Counted from the stretch's first letter, positions 25,872 through 37,940 are shown. The stretch: DNA of 64,000 bases from Haliclystus octoradiatus (GCA_916610825.1 OU744447.1:2654146-2718145), one strand, 5' to 3'. The notes: a model not told the origin generated them from the letters alone. Program-made: numbers and translations.

Positions 25872-26002
25872 CTGCTTCCATTAACTGTGCATTCAGGATG
25901 TTTTTCAGCATGTTTATGTTGATAGTCAGAACCAATCTCCTTTGCACATTCATTACATTTGACGCGTTGTCGAGATGCTCTTTTTCGAGGTCTTGTCGAC
26001 AT
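25872..26002 (-). CDS. Candidate first exon, small zinc-finger-like protein (right arm)
   Basis: Palindrome duplicate of 18757-18887: ATG at 26002 (minus), C-x2-C and H-x3-H spacing, donor (AG|GTATGC) right after 25872. The frame and length are identical to the left copy. The two copies point at each other across the spacer. Confidence 0.45.
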
Positions 26003-26741
26003 TTGGTTTATTAAGATCACAAGTTCAAGTTAACGCATAAGCATGTATTAAATATTAAAAAGAGTATGGAGAATGAACGGTTTTCCTTTTGTCTCAAGCA
26101 TCCTCTATGACTGTAGTATCGTTATGAGATATAGTCCTGTGATTGAATACATTTTCACTTGAAAACAAAAGTCTCAACATTGAATGGGATTGTATTTCCA
26201 AGGAAAATTGGTTATACCCTTAAGTGCTATATCAATTAATTGGATCTTTAAACAATTCTAAATTATTAACATACTTCTTGATTGTCAGAATAAAAAGGAA
26301 TCCTATACCATGCACACTCATAAAAATGAAAGTGTAAAAAGTGAACTTTTTGGGGTGTAAATGCAAAAACCAAGGGATTTGATCGCACACTTTTCATAAC
26401 AGTTGCACCTTTTTTCTACAAATTCCATTTTAGATTATGCATTTTACACAACTTTCACATTATTTGCTTCCTAGAGACTAGCAGCGCTTGCCAAACTGTT
26501 TCCAGAACTTTGAAAATGGGGAAGATGTATTGTGAATTTTTCTAAGTAGTATAGAATAGAATAGAATATTTCTTCAAAAATGAAATGGTGTAATATTGAC
26601 AGGCAAATAATGTACAACTTCCACTTAAATATAGTGCCTACAAATGCTTTTTGCATGATTGATAAATGAATTATCAAATATATTGATATATTGCTAAAAG
26701 TTGAAAAAAATTAACAATTTTTCCAATACGGCAATCATTCA

Positions 26742-27059
26742 ACCATAAATAATCGATTGCTACAAATGACATGATTTTTAGATGTCACAACGGTATCAGG
26801 CAATGATTTCCAAACGTTGACAACACGATGACTAAACGCAGAACCAATAGTGATATTTATTACTTCGGCTGATTGCAACATTAGAGAATGACCTCTCCTT
26901 ATTTTTTATTACATTTTTCATGAGCAATGATCACTTGCCAATCATTAATTGCCTATCGATAAAAGGTGTTCAATGTCATAGATAAAGGATCTAAATTGTT
27001 ATTTCCGTTATGGTCTCTTGATGAATAGAATTTTGCATCATCTGCATACATGTTCAGCT
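26742..27059 (-). pseudogene. LINE reverse transcriptase relic (right arm)
   Basis: Palindrome partner of 17702-18024, with YADDAKFY near 27040 and the HRVVNVWKSLP-type C-terminal segment near 26800-26850. Broken frame. Confidence 0.6.
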
Positions 27060-28358
27060 TATATTTTCAGCTTATATTTTATGAATGTTAAACAAGCTAT
27101 TATAGTCTGAACTGTTTAAGACGTGATTATTTATCTTATTTAATTAAAATGGTTTCATTTCAAGTGTTTTTTATGGTTTACTGAAAATGTTTTGTGTTGA
27201 GACTTATTTGCTTAAAACGGAAAGAATCAAAGAACAAAAATTTCAACTAAGGTTCAACCCCGGCCTAAACCGTTCAACAATTAGGCTACACACAATTAAA
27301 CTCTTAAAACACCTAAAAGGGTTGCAACTGAAAATTCACCCTTCATTATTATTAACACTGTCACAGTTTTCAACCTACACATTTAAAGAACTCATCAAAT
27401 TTCTGAAACAAATGGAATTTTGACCCCGATTCTGCTGAAAAGGAATAAGTCAGGGGGAGATGTGGGCGGTCTGGGGCAGTTAAGATTAAAAAAAATAATA
27501 GTAGCATATGTATATTCTGATTTAAAAGACAAGTAAATAAAAATAATTTTGCAATTGTAATTGTAAGTTCAAAATTGCGTACCGCATAATACGAACAAGT
27601 AATTATACATATAGAGTAATTATATGAATAAATTTTGATATATTAGACATATTTTGATCCCAACACATGCTAAACTATATAAATGATTGAATTTAATTAC
27701 TGATCAACTAACTCATATGTGCCCACGGTCGCGTCTGAAGATGTACCTGTGTAATTGCTAAACGACTTTCTTCTTTTTTATTATTTTCCTAGATGCTAGC
27801 CATGTTTCTTGTTCCTTCTTTTACATTTGCAACTCAACTTCAGAATGAATAACGTTGGTAAAAGTTGTAATATATGTGCATATAGTAAATATTTGATACC
27901 ACAGATATTTGAACTTATATACCGTGCATTGAATGTACTCCAGGTAATCTTTTGCTGATTAAGATACATATAACAAATCAATATCAATAAAAATAAAAAT
28001 GTGTGAACCAGCTATATATCCGTATCAGTGTTACTTTTATAGACAGATGGATTCAAAACAGCCAATAATTAGCAGAAAAGTTTAGTCACTGTTAACTCAC
28101 ATTTATAGGTATTTTATACAGCAAACTTATTAGAAGATATGCCTCAACTCAAGCTTTAATTAAGAGTGGGAAATTGAAAGTGAAATTTGCGTATAATGGG
28201 GAGATTAGGAATTGAAACGATTGCAGTTACATTAATCTTTCTGTCAAATCAAATATCAACAAAAAAATTGTTTATCTAAATGAAATATGTTATACCATGC
28301 ACTCTATACACTATAGCAGTGAAAAGATAGTTATGCAGGAAATCTATGTGACATTTAA

Positions 28359-28557
28359 AGGAGCAAAAATGACCGGCAGGCGCTACGCACTTCGGATCAC
28401 GTGCATGTTTATTGTTCATAACACAATGTACATTGTTGACATGAATTTATAACAGATTAGGCCTGCGTAGAACAATAGTTTCAAAGCGAGACGGTTGAAT
28501 TACGCTAAGCATAAATTCAACTTGTGCTCGCAGCGGTCGCCGGTCAATCTTGCCCCT
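28359..28557. mobile_element. 199-bp MITE with TTAA target duplication (piggyBac-type)
   Basis: Terminal inverted repeats AGGAGCAAAAATGACCGGC and AGGGGCAAGATTGACCGGC (reverse complement of the right end) match at 16 of 19 positions. It is flanked by TTAA at 28355-28358 and 28558-28561. The left palindrome arm has the empty site, a single TTAA at 16397-16400. TTAA duplication is typical of piggyBac-family transposition, though a TA duplication would also fit. No coding capacity. Confidence 0.85.
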
Positions 28558-29525
28558 TTAAAAACGTTTCAAAATGTTTTGATAAATCGTGATCAATGAC
28601 AAGTACTCTCAAGTACTGACAAGTATAAATGTCTTTTATTAGACATATCATTTAGAGCCATGATGTGTTATGATAAACGACAGTAAAATATATAGAGATA
28701 ATTAACTCCAAAATAACGGAATTTCACACTTGAATAAATAGAAGCAAAGTCTAGACATAAATAACTGCCTGCGTCAAAATACGAATCACTTCATTTTCAC
28801 CCAATTCCTGGATCCTTTAATTTTGCTGATCAAAGCTGTTTCCGCCTGAGTTGGCCAAAGTGGCCAAATGACTATTTTGATTTGGCCAACATAAAAAAAT
28901 CAGAGTTGACCTGTGTTGGGCTATGAAAAAAAAGTCATTTGGCCGGTGTTTAAGTTGATAATAATCTTGAACATCAAGGTGACACTGAAGTTGGCTTGGG
29001 TTACAATTCATTCTAGAGGAATCTGAGCTCCGTTTTGAGGGAAAACATTTTTCTGTCAGGAAATTTGAAGTATTTAAAGCAGTTTTTCAAATAATCTCTG
29101 TAAATAAAGTCCCCTCTTCATTGGAACTAGCACGCTTAACCGAAAAAATCCTGGATCCACAATATTAAAGAGCATAAAATTTCAAGGTCTAGCGACAACA
29201 TTCGAATGAGACAATACAAGTTTGTTCAGATTGTTTGTTCATGTTTTAGACTTCGAACTAAGAAATACTGGAGTTTAGAGCGTTTTATTTAGACAAAATT
29301 GATATAACTAGCCTTGTGTATGCTGATTATCTATCTGAAGATGATTATCTTTTTGAAAGTGAGCTTTTAAAAGACTTTTGAAAACCCGGGTTTTTGCTCT
29401 CGTGTAGACTTTGCCTAGCAGAAATTACTTATTTATTTACGGCTACAAGACTTCGGTGAACTTATTTTAATATTTGGCTATTTAAATTCGGACAGCGTGT
29501 ACGGTTGAATGGTAATATTAATATA

Positions 29526-29555
29526 CTAGCAATGAGTGTAGGTCCATAATGGACC
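29526..29555 (-). other. Helitron 3' terminus (hairpin + CTAG)
   Basis: On the minus strand: perfect 6-bp-stem hairpin GGTCCATTATGGACC (29541-29555), an 11-nt spacer, then CTAG (29526-29529) followed by T. This is the canonical Helitron 3' structure (hairpin about 10-12 nt before CTRR). The same layout recurs at 49069 and 52082. Confidence 0.9.
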
Positions 29556-29739
29556 TTGTGTGATAAAACTTTCTGATTACTATATAGCAAAAATAATTGA
29601 GCAGTTGTGTTTGACTCTGGAAACATGTGAAATTTAAGTATTTGAATTTAAAATTGAGTCTACAACATAGACAGACTTTTTAAACAAACTCTGTCTTGTC
29701 TCCCTTGGCTGTTGCTGGCCAGTACTTGACTATGTTATG

Positions 29740-29930
29740 CTCTTCAACATGTGGTGCCCTGGGATTTCCCACAATTAAGGGTGCTACTTCCCCAGAAGAG
29801 GGGCTATTTACAGAACTAATTTAAATTTTTCCTGACACCCAACACTGCTTACCTTGGGCCTGAGCTGTGAAACCTCTATGAGAGCTGTAGCCCCTGCCCC
29901 CCTTAGTTTCGCCACTGGTCTTTAGGCTAG
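29740..29930. repeat. Degenerate hAT-MITE-like segment
   Basis: G/C-run-rich motifs such as 'agaggggctattt' and 'gtagcccctgccccccttagtttcgccactgg' resemble the ends and interior of the hAT MITE at 45958-46187. No clear terminal repeats or target duplication. Confidence 0.35.
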
Positions 29931-30229
29931 AAGTAGCAACCCTATATCGTATTAATGTCTTAGTATATTTTCAATGGTATCTAATGAATGACGATTAACA
30001 CGATCGCAGAAAACCGTCCGTTTATTTTATAACATGTGATCATGATGAAGATGATATCTGTGTACTGTTATCCCCTGAGCACTCATCAAAATATCCTTTA
30101 TGGAAGCGGATAATAATTTCAATAGTTTTGCCATAGACAAAAACATCCTTAACATGAATTATTTGTGCACCATAATTAATTATCTTCGCCATCAAGTAGA
30201 TTTAAATGAATTCTGTAATGGTTTTCAGG

Positions 30230-30300
30230 CCCTGCCTTTTAGTCTTATTTCATGTCTACCAATTAATGTTTCTGAATAAATGATGATGATAATGATGATT
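30230..30300 (+). mobile_element. LINE 3' tail fragment
   Basis: TTCTGAATAAATGATGATG… followed by imperfect TGA repeats, identical in design to the tail at 7481-7514. A very short 5'-truncated LINE copy inside the Helitron. Confidence 0.6.
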
Positions 30301-30964
30301 CGAACTCGATGATTTTCAGACCATTGATACTCGATACAACCATTGGATTTGGAATCGAGGCCATTTGATTTGCGCTCGAGGCTGTTCTACGGCTGCGCTG
30401 CTGAACCGCATGTTTTGATCTTCGCGATCGTGTTAAATCGTATTATGAATGGTAGTATAAATGAAATTTTTGCTTTATTGAATCCAAGCAATCTGGCTCA
30501 AAGATGGATAGTAATTTGGAGATCTCAAATCATCATGGTGCATCAAAGCAGTAATGTGCTTTATCGAACATTATTTGGGTATTTTCAATTGGATAATTCC
30601 AAGTATTGATTGCTTTCAGTTGCAAGTAATCTGTTCAAGGTAAGACTTCGTGCTGCCCTTCGTTGTCTGGTTTTTATTGTGACAACTTCATAGGATCCGA
30701 ATACAGTAGCAAGTCTTGGAGTGTTATTACTTCAAAATTATTTGCAATATATTGAAAACATTTTTGTGATGATATGTGTCAATAGCATTTGAAGAATAGA
30801 TCGCGAGAAATCCATAACGATATATTAAATTTTAACAGGTTTCATCATTTTAACAACATTTTATATTAAATAATAAATTTTAACAGTTTTCATTATAATA
30901 AATCTTAAATTTTAACAGCTTTCATTATATATATTATCGTAACACAAATCATTTTGAATACTTT

Positions 30965-31200
30965 AGGCATAGAAAAAGGCGATGAAAAACTATTCTATTT
31001 TTCAATATTGGCAGACTTCAAATTCAAAAGCTCAGTAGACAACCAAGATGATGGTCTCAAACGAACCATTTGGACAACTAAAAGGCTGTTGCCGTGACCA
31101 TCATTGACATCAGCAAACTGGATCCAGTCGAGGAAATTCACCACTTTTGCCACCTTCGTCTGTATGGTGCTCGCGATCTGGTCAAAGTTAACAAACATAG
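30965..31200 (+). pseudogene. Decayed inverted relative of the Helitron passenger ORF
   Basis: On the plus strand, fragments ILADFKFKSSV, NEPFGQLK and AVTIIDISKLDP can be read in three frames. They match ILAAFKFDSSV, SEPFGQLK and AVAIIDIKIQQLDP of the minus-strand ORF at 31520-32089. Frameshifts make it non-coding. It stands in inverted orientation 300-900 bp from its intact relative. Confidence 0.7.
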
Positions 31201-31519
31201 AAAATTATTGTACTTATCATGTGTCAATACAGTGGTTTTTATCTGATGTTGTTTTACTAATGTTGGGATGACCGATTGGTGTGGAGCCTAGTAACTCAAA
31301 TTATGATTGATCACATCAGAGATAGAAAAGATGATGGAAATGCAACACAAATAATGACAACTTTGAAGATTGTGCATAGAAATTAAGGATGCAACACCAA
31401 GAAATACCCCCTCTGATAATGTGAGTATTGTCTGTTTTCGAGTTGATTAATCTACTTGTATATTTCCAAATGAATAGGCCTATATATAGTCTAGAAAAGA
31501 GTTACATATACATATACAT

Positions 31520-32089
31520 CTACCTTCCTCGACTCCCATGGTTGTTGTTGTTATCTCCATGGGTGTTTGGTGGCAATAGATCATGTAGTTTGTTTGTAAT
31601 TTTGTCTCTTAAGTATTTCTGTATGTCTTCGTAAGTTCGTTGAACTGCTCTGTCCAGTGTCTGTCGGCGTTGGTTATTTGTTAAATGTACAGTCAGCCCG
31701 TTAAATTTCGTCACGTTCGTGTCAATTGCTTTTTGTATGTCGGACAGTAGCAGTTGCGTCACGTCACTGTTAAACTGTTTTATTTTTTCTGTAATTAGAC
31801 CCTCTGTGGTAAGGCTGTGCGAGTCCGGTAGTGTCAAGTCTGTTCGTTTTATTGCCATTGGAGGATCCAGCTGCTGAATCTTGATGTCAATGATTGCGAC
31901 GGCAATCTCCCAAACAGCAGTTTTTAATTGTCCAAATGGTTCGCTTGGAACCATCACTTCGGTTGAGTTTTCTAATACAACTGAGCTGTCAAATTTGAAA
32001 GCTGCCAATATCGCTATTATTATTGTTTCCATCACCTTTTTGCTATCCCGTATGCATTCGACTAAGTTGATATCGCATGCTGAATTCAT
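31520..32089 (-). CDS. Helitron passenger ORF, unknown function
   Basis: ATG at 32089 (minus); 189 codons ending in a hydrophilic Asn-rich, basic tail (GDNNNNHGSRGR). I do not recognise a domain. The N-terminal third is hydrophobic-mixed (METIIIAILAAFKFDSSVV), and the C-terminal half looks helical and charged (KIKQFNSDVTQLLLSDIQKA, then RAVQRTYEDIQKYLRDKI). The sequence immediately before the ATG is a good acceptor (CCCCTTTTCAAATTGCAG), so this may be the last exon of a longer captured gene. An inverted, broken relative at 30965-31200 shows the sequence belonged to a small family and that this copy stayed open while the other decayed. It lies 3' of RepHel on the same strand. Confidence 0.5.
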   Translation of the reverse strand: MNSACDINLVECIRDSKKVMETIIIAILAAFKFDSSVVLENSTEVMVPSEPFGQLKTAVWEIAVAIIDIKIQQLDPPMAIKRTDLTLPDSHSLTTEGLITEKIKQFNSDVTQLLLSDIQKAIDTNVTKFNGLTVHLTNNQRRQTLDRAVQRTYEDIQKYLRDKITNKLHDLLPPNTHGDNNNNHGSRGR

Positions 32090-32139
32090 CTGCAATTTGA
32101 AAAGGGGAATTTTTGTTTCAATAATAGCCTATCAATAAA

Positions 32140-33200
32140 TTGCAGCACATAAAAGTCTTTAATTGAGTGAGACTAATTCCATGTCTATAAATTCAAATGA
32201 AAGATAAATGGTTGACTGTCAATATTCAAATTGAAATACTATTAGTAAAGCGTTGCCTTGGTTTTTATTGTCCATCAATTTTATATACACATGTTTAAAT
32301 ACATTATCAACATTTCAATAAAGATGATACAGAATACGAGATGTTATATCCATTCAGTGCTATCAACTTACTTTGTTTGATAAATTCAATTTACTTCTGA
32401 CAATAAATTTGTTGTTTGTTTTTTTTCAGTTGGAAAATTGTGAATTTGAAAAGTGAAGGTATCTTCTATGTATGACTTTGTTTAGTTCATGAAACACTGG
32501 TTCATATTTGCCGCTCATTTCACTGGTTAACTGAGCTGTCAATCATTATAAAATTCATATTAACGTTTCCATATTTGCTGCATCTTGATTACAAGAACTG
32601 GATCTTGTGCTATATTAAATAGTAATGTAAATATATTTATTTCATTTATCTTTAAAGTGAGAAAAACTATAGTCTACACTTGTTATATGACAGCGCTTTC
32701 GAATATTTTTGTTTGCCACTGTGTTGTTCAGTGTGCATATCAATATCATTAGAAGAGTTTTGTTAAGGTTTCACATATAAATCAGAAAATTATCATTCTT
32801 CTCCTGAATTTTCTCTTGATCTGATAGTCTAGTCTTGAATTATCTGATATGGCAGTGGAAATTCTTGTCTAGGAATCAGGATACAATTTATTCGAAGTTT
32901 CAATTCCAGATATATAGTTTTGTAATGATCATTGAAAGATGATAGACATTTTTTAGCCCAAAACATAAATCTTGAAACAGTTTCAGCTCAAATTCAGAGT
33001 TAAATGAACAGTGAACATAAAACTTGATATGAATATACTTTTTCTGCTTCCCCAAATCTTTCAATGGCTATTTTTAATATAGAAATTTCATATTGCTGAG
33101 TGTGATGTGAGTTGTTGAATGAGTGTATGAAATTGAAATCAAATTAACATTAAATACCCACTCACTCGACTTTCAAGAAACAAATACTGAATTGTGAACT
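32140..33200. other. Helitron interior without recognised features
   Basis: AT-rich; no ORF with support, no clear repeat. Confidence 0.6.
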
Positions 33201-33202
33201 TA

Positions 33203-33540
33203 TATGCCAGACATTATAGTTTGAATGTTTTTGTAGTACAAAACAGAAAACTGATAATACCACAAATTACAGGTCAAATTGATTTATGAAAACTGAATCG
33301 TATTCATCAGAATGTGTTTTATAGCTTTTAATAGAAAAAAATATATTCTATTTGAAATGCCTGAAAGTTAATACGCCAGACGTTATATTTTGAATGTTTT
33401 TGTAGTACGAAATAGAAAACTGATAATACCACAAATTACAGGTCAAATTGATTTATGAAAACTGAATCGTATTCATCAGAATGTGTTTTATAGCTTTTAA
33501 AAGAAAAAAATATATTCTATTTGAAATGCCTGAAAGTTAC
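33203..33540. repeat. Direct duplication, ~169-bp units
   Basis: Unit 1 is 33203-33371 and unit 2 is 33372-33540, more than 90% identical by eye (both contain 'gataataccacaaattacagg' and 'gaatcgtattcatcagaatg'). No coding signal. Confidence 0.85.
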
Positions 33541-34861
33541 TGAAAATTGAGATCTTATTTTTGATTTCGGCTGTCTATAATAAAGTGTGCGAATCAGATC
33601 CGGTTGTACTTCGGATCAGATTGGGATTGATTTTCAGCTTTCCGGTCGGTTTAACCTATTTCTGTTGGAGTAAATCGGATGTCGAGAAACTGTTTATATT
33701 GTTTTGCGGTTTTCACTGCTTTGTTCTGGTGACGAATGAATCGAATTAGATAACAATCCATTCAAGCTGGATAATTGAAGAACAATGATCTAGCAGAACA
33801 AATGTACTTTGTTATCCTTACACCCTTGGATAAAATTGTACAGAAACTTAAGTAATTGATTAATTGCTCTGCCTCAAATCAGAATCATGTTTTGCCTTTG
33901 TCCAGTGGATGTTAAGATTCTGAAATCTGATCAGAATTACATATCAATCCAATCCCCTGTCTAGAAATTGCATCCAATCAGTGTATCACCATGAACATAA
34001 TTGTATTTCAGCAAACGGAGATAATAATGCAGTGACTATTGCAAACAACTATCAAAATACTATCGGCCACTATATACTTCTGTTTGAGGTGAAACTCAGA
34101 GATGAAACAGTTGATATTTTGTAATATTATATTCAACAGTTCAATCAGTTTTCATCTACATAAAACAATAGCACATAATGCGGATGCTGTGTTGGCAAAT
34201 TCAAGTAAGAAAATATTTGAATATGAGCCTCCACACCAACGGCAAGGTCCAGCATTCCGACTTCGTGGAGGACATGCAGATTCCCCTTTATACTATGTAG
34301 ACGTTATCAATTTACAATATGGAAGGGATATCTGCATGCAGATCATTCCATGGAGTAGTTTGCTATACGTTACAGTGAAATAATGGTATCAAATTGATAT
34401 AGTTTGGAATTACAAAACATTGTAAAAGCAAGACTTACTCCAATGGAATATCCTTAATGAAACAATTGATTGAAATAAGTTTAGAATACAAAGTTAAAAA
34501 CATTAAAGTAAGACACAAGACAATGCATTACGTCATAATATATATTAAACTAAAATACTATGTCATCCACAGTTTCCATCCATGACGTGCATGACATTGA
34601 CAACGATATTTTCATTGAGGGTTGACAAGATAATGTTTTCTTGGATGAGATCTGAATCATAAATATCAATCTAAATACAATTCGATGTAAACATTTCTGT
34701 ATAAAAAAGCTCCAAACTTATTGGGATCTGAAAAAATTATGATGATGATATAGGAATCAAAGATGAGAAAAACCATGATAATATAAAAGTGATGAAAATT
34801 AATAATAATTGAGGCTTGAATTGGAAATGAACATATAAATTCCATAATAAACAGGTACAGT

Positions 34862-35120
34862 TGATGAAAACTGTAGAATATTGTTAAAGAAATAATAATA
34901 ACAACGTAGGTTGAATTGAATTTGTATATTTCTTATAAACAATAATATTAATTCCAAGTTGACATGTATCAAGTTTAGTACATCAAGTTCTCATAGTTCT
35001 AATTTACTGTATTTATAGTGTTAAGATAAATGCTAGAAGGTGCTAGATCATACATGGTCACGAGGGTCATGTGAGTCATGAGGTTCTCCTTGTTCTAGAT
35101 GTTTCAGGAAGGTTCCTACA
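34862..35120 (-). repeat. 3' LTR of the TRIM-like element
   Basis: 259 bp, similar to 35741-35997 and to the solo LTR at 40027-40314. It contains the heat-shock-element-like array near its 5' end (35083-35115, minus strand). Confidence 0.85.
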
Positions 35121-35740
35121 TAACCCCCCCCCCCCGCCAGATGGCGGAGCCATAAATAACAATGCAATGCATGATAGACTAAAAATGATAAAGATTTAAT
35201 GCTATAATATGTGCTAAATTGTAAGTAATAAATGTTTGTAAATATAAAAGTAAGTAATAAATGTATGTTAATACAAATGTAAGTAATTATGGTATAGTAT
35301 AAGCTTTTTATGATGGCAAGGTTTTAGAGAAATGTTCAAAGATTAACGGCATAACAGTTAGTTAAAAAGTTGATTACAATATTGATGTATACCAATTTGT
35401 TAAATTGCTTTGAATTTTCCAGAAAAGAAATTTTCATAAAAGTGTCGTATTTGGTGTAATTTCAGTTTCTTCTATGAGCTTGATAATCTTTAATGTTTCA
35501 TAATTTATACCTATATTTTTTGTTTGTAAATTTGATGAATGCAGTATTTTCTTGGGTTGTTGCTAATTCTTAAGAGTGAAAGTCATTCTAGTTTTGTTGT
35601 TTTTATGTCTTCGCGGTCATGAATAAAATGTTATGTTCAATTCCATTCTGTAATAAAATACTTTCAGCTTTTAAATTATGTCGTAAAGTCTTGAAGATTA
35701 TCCATTAAAAGTAGATGTTCTTGTAATTCGACGGACCAAT

Positions 35741-35997
35741 TGATGAGAACTGTAGAATTATGTTGAAGAAATAATATTTATAACAACGTAGGTTGAATTG
35801 ATTTGAATATTTCTTATAAATAATAATATTAGTTCCAAGTTGACATGTTGATAGTAGACTGTACATTAAGTTCTCATAGTTCTCATTAACTGTATTTATA
35901 GTATTTAGATAAATGCTAGATCATGCATGGTCACGTGGGGAGTCATGAGGTTCTCCTTGTTCTAGAATGTTCTAGATGTTTCAGGAAGGTTCTTACA
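35741..35997 (-). repeat. 5' LTR of the TRIM-like element
   Basis: 257 bp. Minus-strand order: HSE-like array (35950-35993), then a TATA-like stretch (around 35888-35895), then the 3' end …TTCTCATCA. The first dinucleotide is TG with the following G changed to A relative to the other LTRs. Confidence 0.85.
35950..35993 (-). promoter_or_regulatory. Heat-shock-element array in LTR U3
   Basis: On the minus strand, GAA and TTC triplets alternate with strict 5-bp spacing: GAAcc TTCct GAAac (ATC)ta GAAca TTCta GAAca. This is the HSF-binding consensus (alternating nGAAn units) with at least six good units. Confidence 0.75.
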
Positions 35998-36165
35998 CAG
36001 TATACATACTCTATACACAGTCTTGATCACAGTTAATATTTCAAATGAGATATGAAAACCATGAATTCTGTATACTTGATAGATTTACAAAAATTGATCA
36101 GTTAAAAATGTTTTTCAAATAAGTTTGATATAAAAAAGTTTGCAATAAAATTCTAATACTGTGTA

Positions 36166-36345
36166 CAGTCAAAGCTGTTATAAAGGTTACCTATATACAC
36201 TGATACAGGGACCACATGTTTCTAGTGGTTACATTTGGTATGTTTTGTATTCTGTATTGAAACAGCCCTGTATATAAATGCCACCTGTCTACAGTGGTCA
36301 ATTTTCAAATGTCAGTGGTTCAAATATTAAAAATTGATTGGGGGA
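36166..36345. repeat. Short repeat related to 37757-37880
   Basis: Both contain 'ctgttata…ggt', 'tatatacagtgg', 'ttggtatgt' and 'ctacagtggtca'-type blocks in the same order. They resemble degenerate copies of a small DNA element with repeated internal motifs; no TIRs resolved. Confidence 0.45.
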
Positions 36346-36377
36346 TATTTCATCTATTCGGTGTCACCTATCTACCG

Positions 36378-37607
36378 TTAGCATATAACCTCTTGGTACA
36401 CCACATTCAGCACATTTGGTAGAGATGGAGATACAACTTTGATCCCAGCACTGCTTGTTGCTCTGGACAGTGCCACATAAAGTTGGCCATGACTGAAAAC
36501 CTGTCTTGGGAGATAAATACCAACAAAATCAAGTGATTGTCCCTGAGCCTTATTGATCGTCATTGCATATGCAAGTCGCAAAGGGAATTGAATTCTACGT
36601 AACGAGAAAGGAAAATTATCATCATTTGAGATCACAGTGATACGAGGAATAAGGACAATCTTTCCCTTATTAGCACTGCCGATAACTACAGCCTTAATGA
36701 TATTAATTCTTAGTTCTTGTACGGCAAGGCGTGTCCCATTACAAAGGCCATTTTTAGGATCTAAATTTCTAAGTAAAATAACAACGGCACCCACTTTCAA
36801 CGTTAGTTTATGCAATGGCATTCCAGAAGGTGTTATTGAATTGAGATATTCAACTGGGTAGTCAGCAGCCTCGTTTTCATCATCACACTCAATTGAATCA
36901 ATGCTATGATAAATACGCTGCTCGGTAATAAGTCGGTCAAGCACCATAGAGTTAATAACATGGGTCTGTGCATTTGTAGGAGTCAGACAACATCTCTTGC
37001 TTATGAAATCAATGTTGGTCAAATCACCCCCATCAAAAACATGAATAATCAGTTCATCCAAAGCATTATCACCTTTGATGCACATCTCGTCTGGCAAAGT
37101 TATGAAAGAAGGTGATGAGGCGTCAGAAGGAGCCCTTCCTTCACCGACATCTACCAACCATTGGGAAAATGATTGATCAGCGTCATTATTCACTCTCATA
37201 TTGATAGTCAGTCGTTTTTTAATAAAGTGTTGCCAGAGATGAGATGACTGTACACATGCTTGTACTATCTGGGATCTACATCCACGAACTACAACAGGTA
37301 ATACTTGACGGAAATCACCTCCTAGAAGCATCACTTTTCCAGCAAAAGGTTTACTAACCTGGTTTCGGCTGGGCATCAAATCTTTAAACAGACGGTCAAC
37401 AATGTCCAACGCATTAGCTGGAATCATTGAGCATTCATCCCAAATAATGACATCTGCATCTCGCAATTCATCAGCTTGCTTGCTGTTCGCTTTCATGGAG
37501 CTAGCTGAGGTTGATGTGCATTTGAATGGCAATTTGAATTTGGCGTGGGCAGTACTGCCGTTTATAAGCAATGTACTTGCAATCCCAGTGTAGGCTACAG
37601 AAATAAC
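36378..37607 (-). CDS. Helitron RepHel exon 4: Pif1-like helicase core
   Basis: Starts after the acceptor TTTTTCTAG (37608-37609) in phase 0 with [14 protein letters not shown] and ends at a stop at 36378-36380; 409 codons. It carries helicase motifs II (VIIWDECSM, residues ~65), III ([11 protein letters not shown], ~95), IV (LTINMR) and a C-terminal block with [20 protein letters not shown] (motif V) and YVALSRATS (motif VI). These define the SF1B Pif1-family helicase that unwinds DNA during rolling-circle transposition. The C-terminus (…[12 protein letters not shown]) is where family members normally end. No stop or frameshift seen, so the helicase could be functional. Confidence 0.93.
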   Translation of the reverse strand, partial: VISVAYTGIASTLLINGSTAHAKFKLPFKCTSTSASSMKANSKQADELRDADVIIWDECSMIPANALDIVDRLFKDLMPSRNQVSKPFAGKVMLLGGDFRQVLPVVVRGCRSQIVQACVQSSHLWQHFIKKRLTINMRVNNDADQSFSQWLVDVGEGRAPSDASSPSFITLPDEMCIKGDNALDELIIHVFDGGDLTNIDFISKRCCLTPTNAQTHVINSMVLDRLITEQRIYHSIDSIECDDENEAADYPVEYLNSITPSGMPLHKLTLKVGAVVILLRNLDPKNGLCNGTRLAVQELRINIIKAVVIGSANKGKIVLIPRITVISNDDNFPFSLRRIQFPLRLAYAMTINKAQGQSLDFVGIYLPRQVFSHGQLYVALSRATSSAGIKVVSPSLPNVLNVVYQEVIC

Positions 37608-37940
37608 CTAGAAAAAAATCAAGTTAGGATTAGGCTATGGCTCTAATCAGATATAAAAATAATAGAGGCAGGCCTTTCAATGACTGTGATCATCAAGATC
37701 ATCCACAGGAAACAATCAATTAACAAACTAAACATTACTTCAAACAACACAATACAGCCATTCCTGTTATAGCAGTCATTTATATACAGTGGCCACTCTT
37801 GGTATGTCTGAAATATACCTTTTTTTTCACTGAATTAACCCTGTGTATTAAGGTCAGCTGCCTGTAATGATCAATTTGTCTACCCCTCATAGCTTGCTGT
37901 TATATGCATGCTTCAATATAACACAAAATAAGGGAAGTAC
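37608..37940 (-). other. RepHel intron 3
   Basis: 333 bp, GTACTT…TTCTAG on the minus strand, phase 0. It splits the helicase just after Walker A. It contains a repeat segment related to 36166-36345. Confidence 0.85.

Larger units (their letters stand above)
24939..29525 (-). repeat. Giant palindrome, right arm, inner segment
   Basis: Reverse complement of 15432-19820. It is 193 bp longer than its partner, which is accounted for by the 199-bp MITE at 28359-28557. It ends exactly at the Helitron 3' terminus; the arm resumes at 55208. Confidence 0.9.
34862..35997 (-). mobile_element. Small non-autonomous LTR retrotransposon (TRIM-like)
   Basis: Two LTRs (34862-35120 and 35741-35997) flank a 620-bp interior with no coding capacity. 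Read on the minus strand, each LTR runs from TG/TA… to …CATCA. A purine run (GGCGGGGG…TTA, 35121-35136) sits immediately before the 3' LTR as polypurine tract. TGGTCCGTCGAATTAC starts 2 nt after the 5' LTR as candidate primer-binding site. The element is flanked by a 4-bp target duplication CAGT (34858-34861 and 35998-36001). Nested inside the Helitron. Confidence 0.85.
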
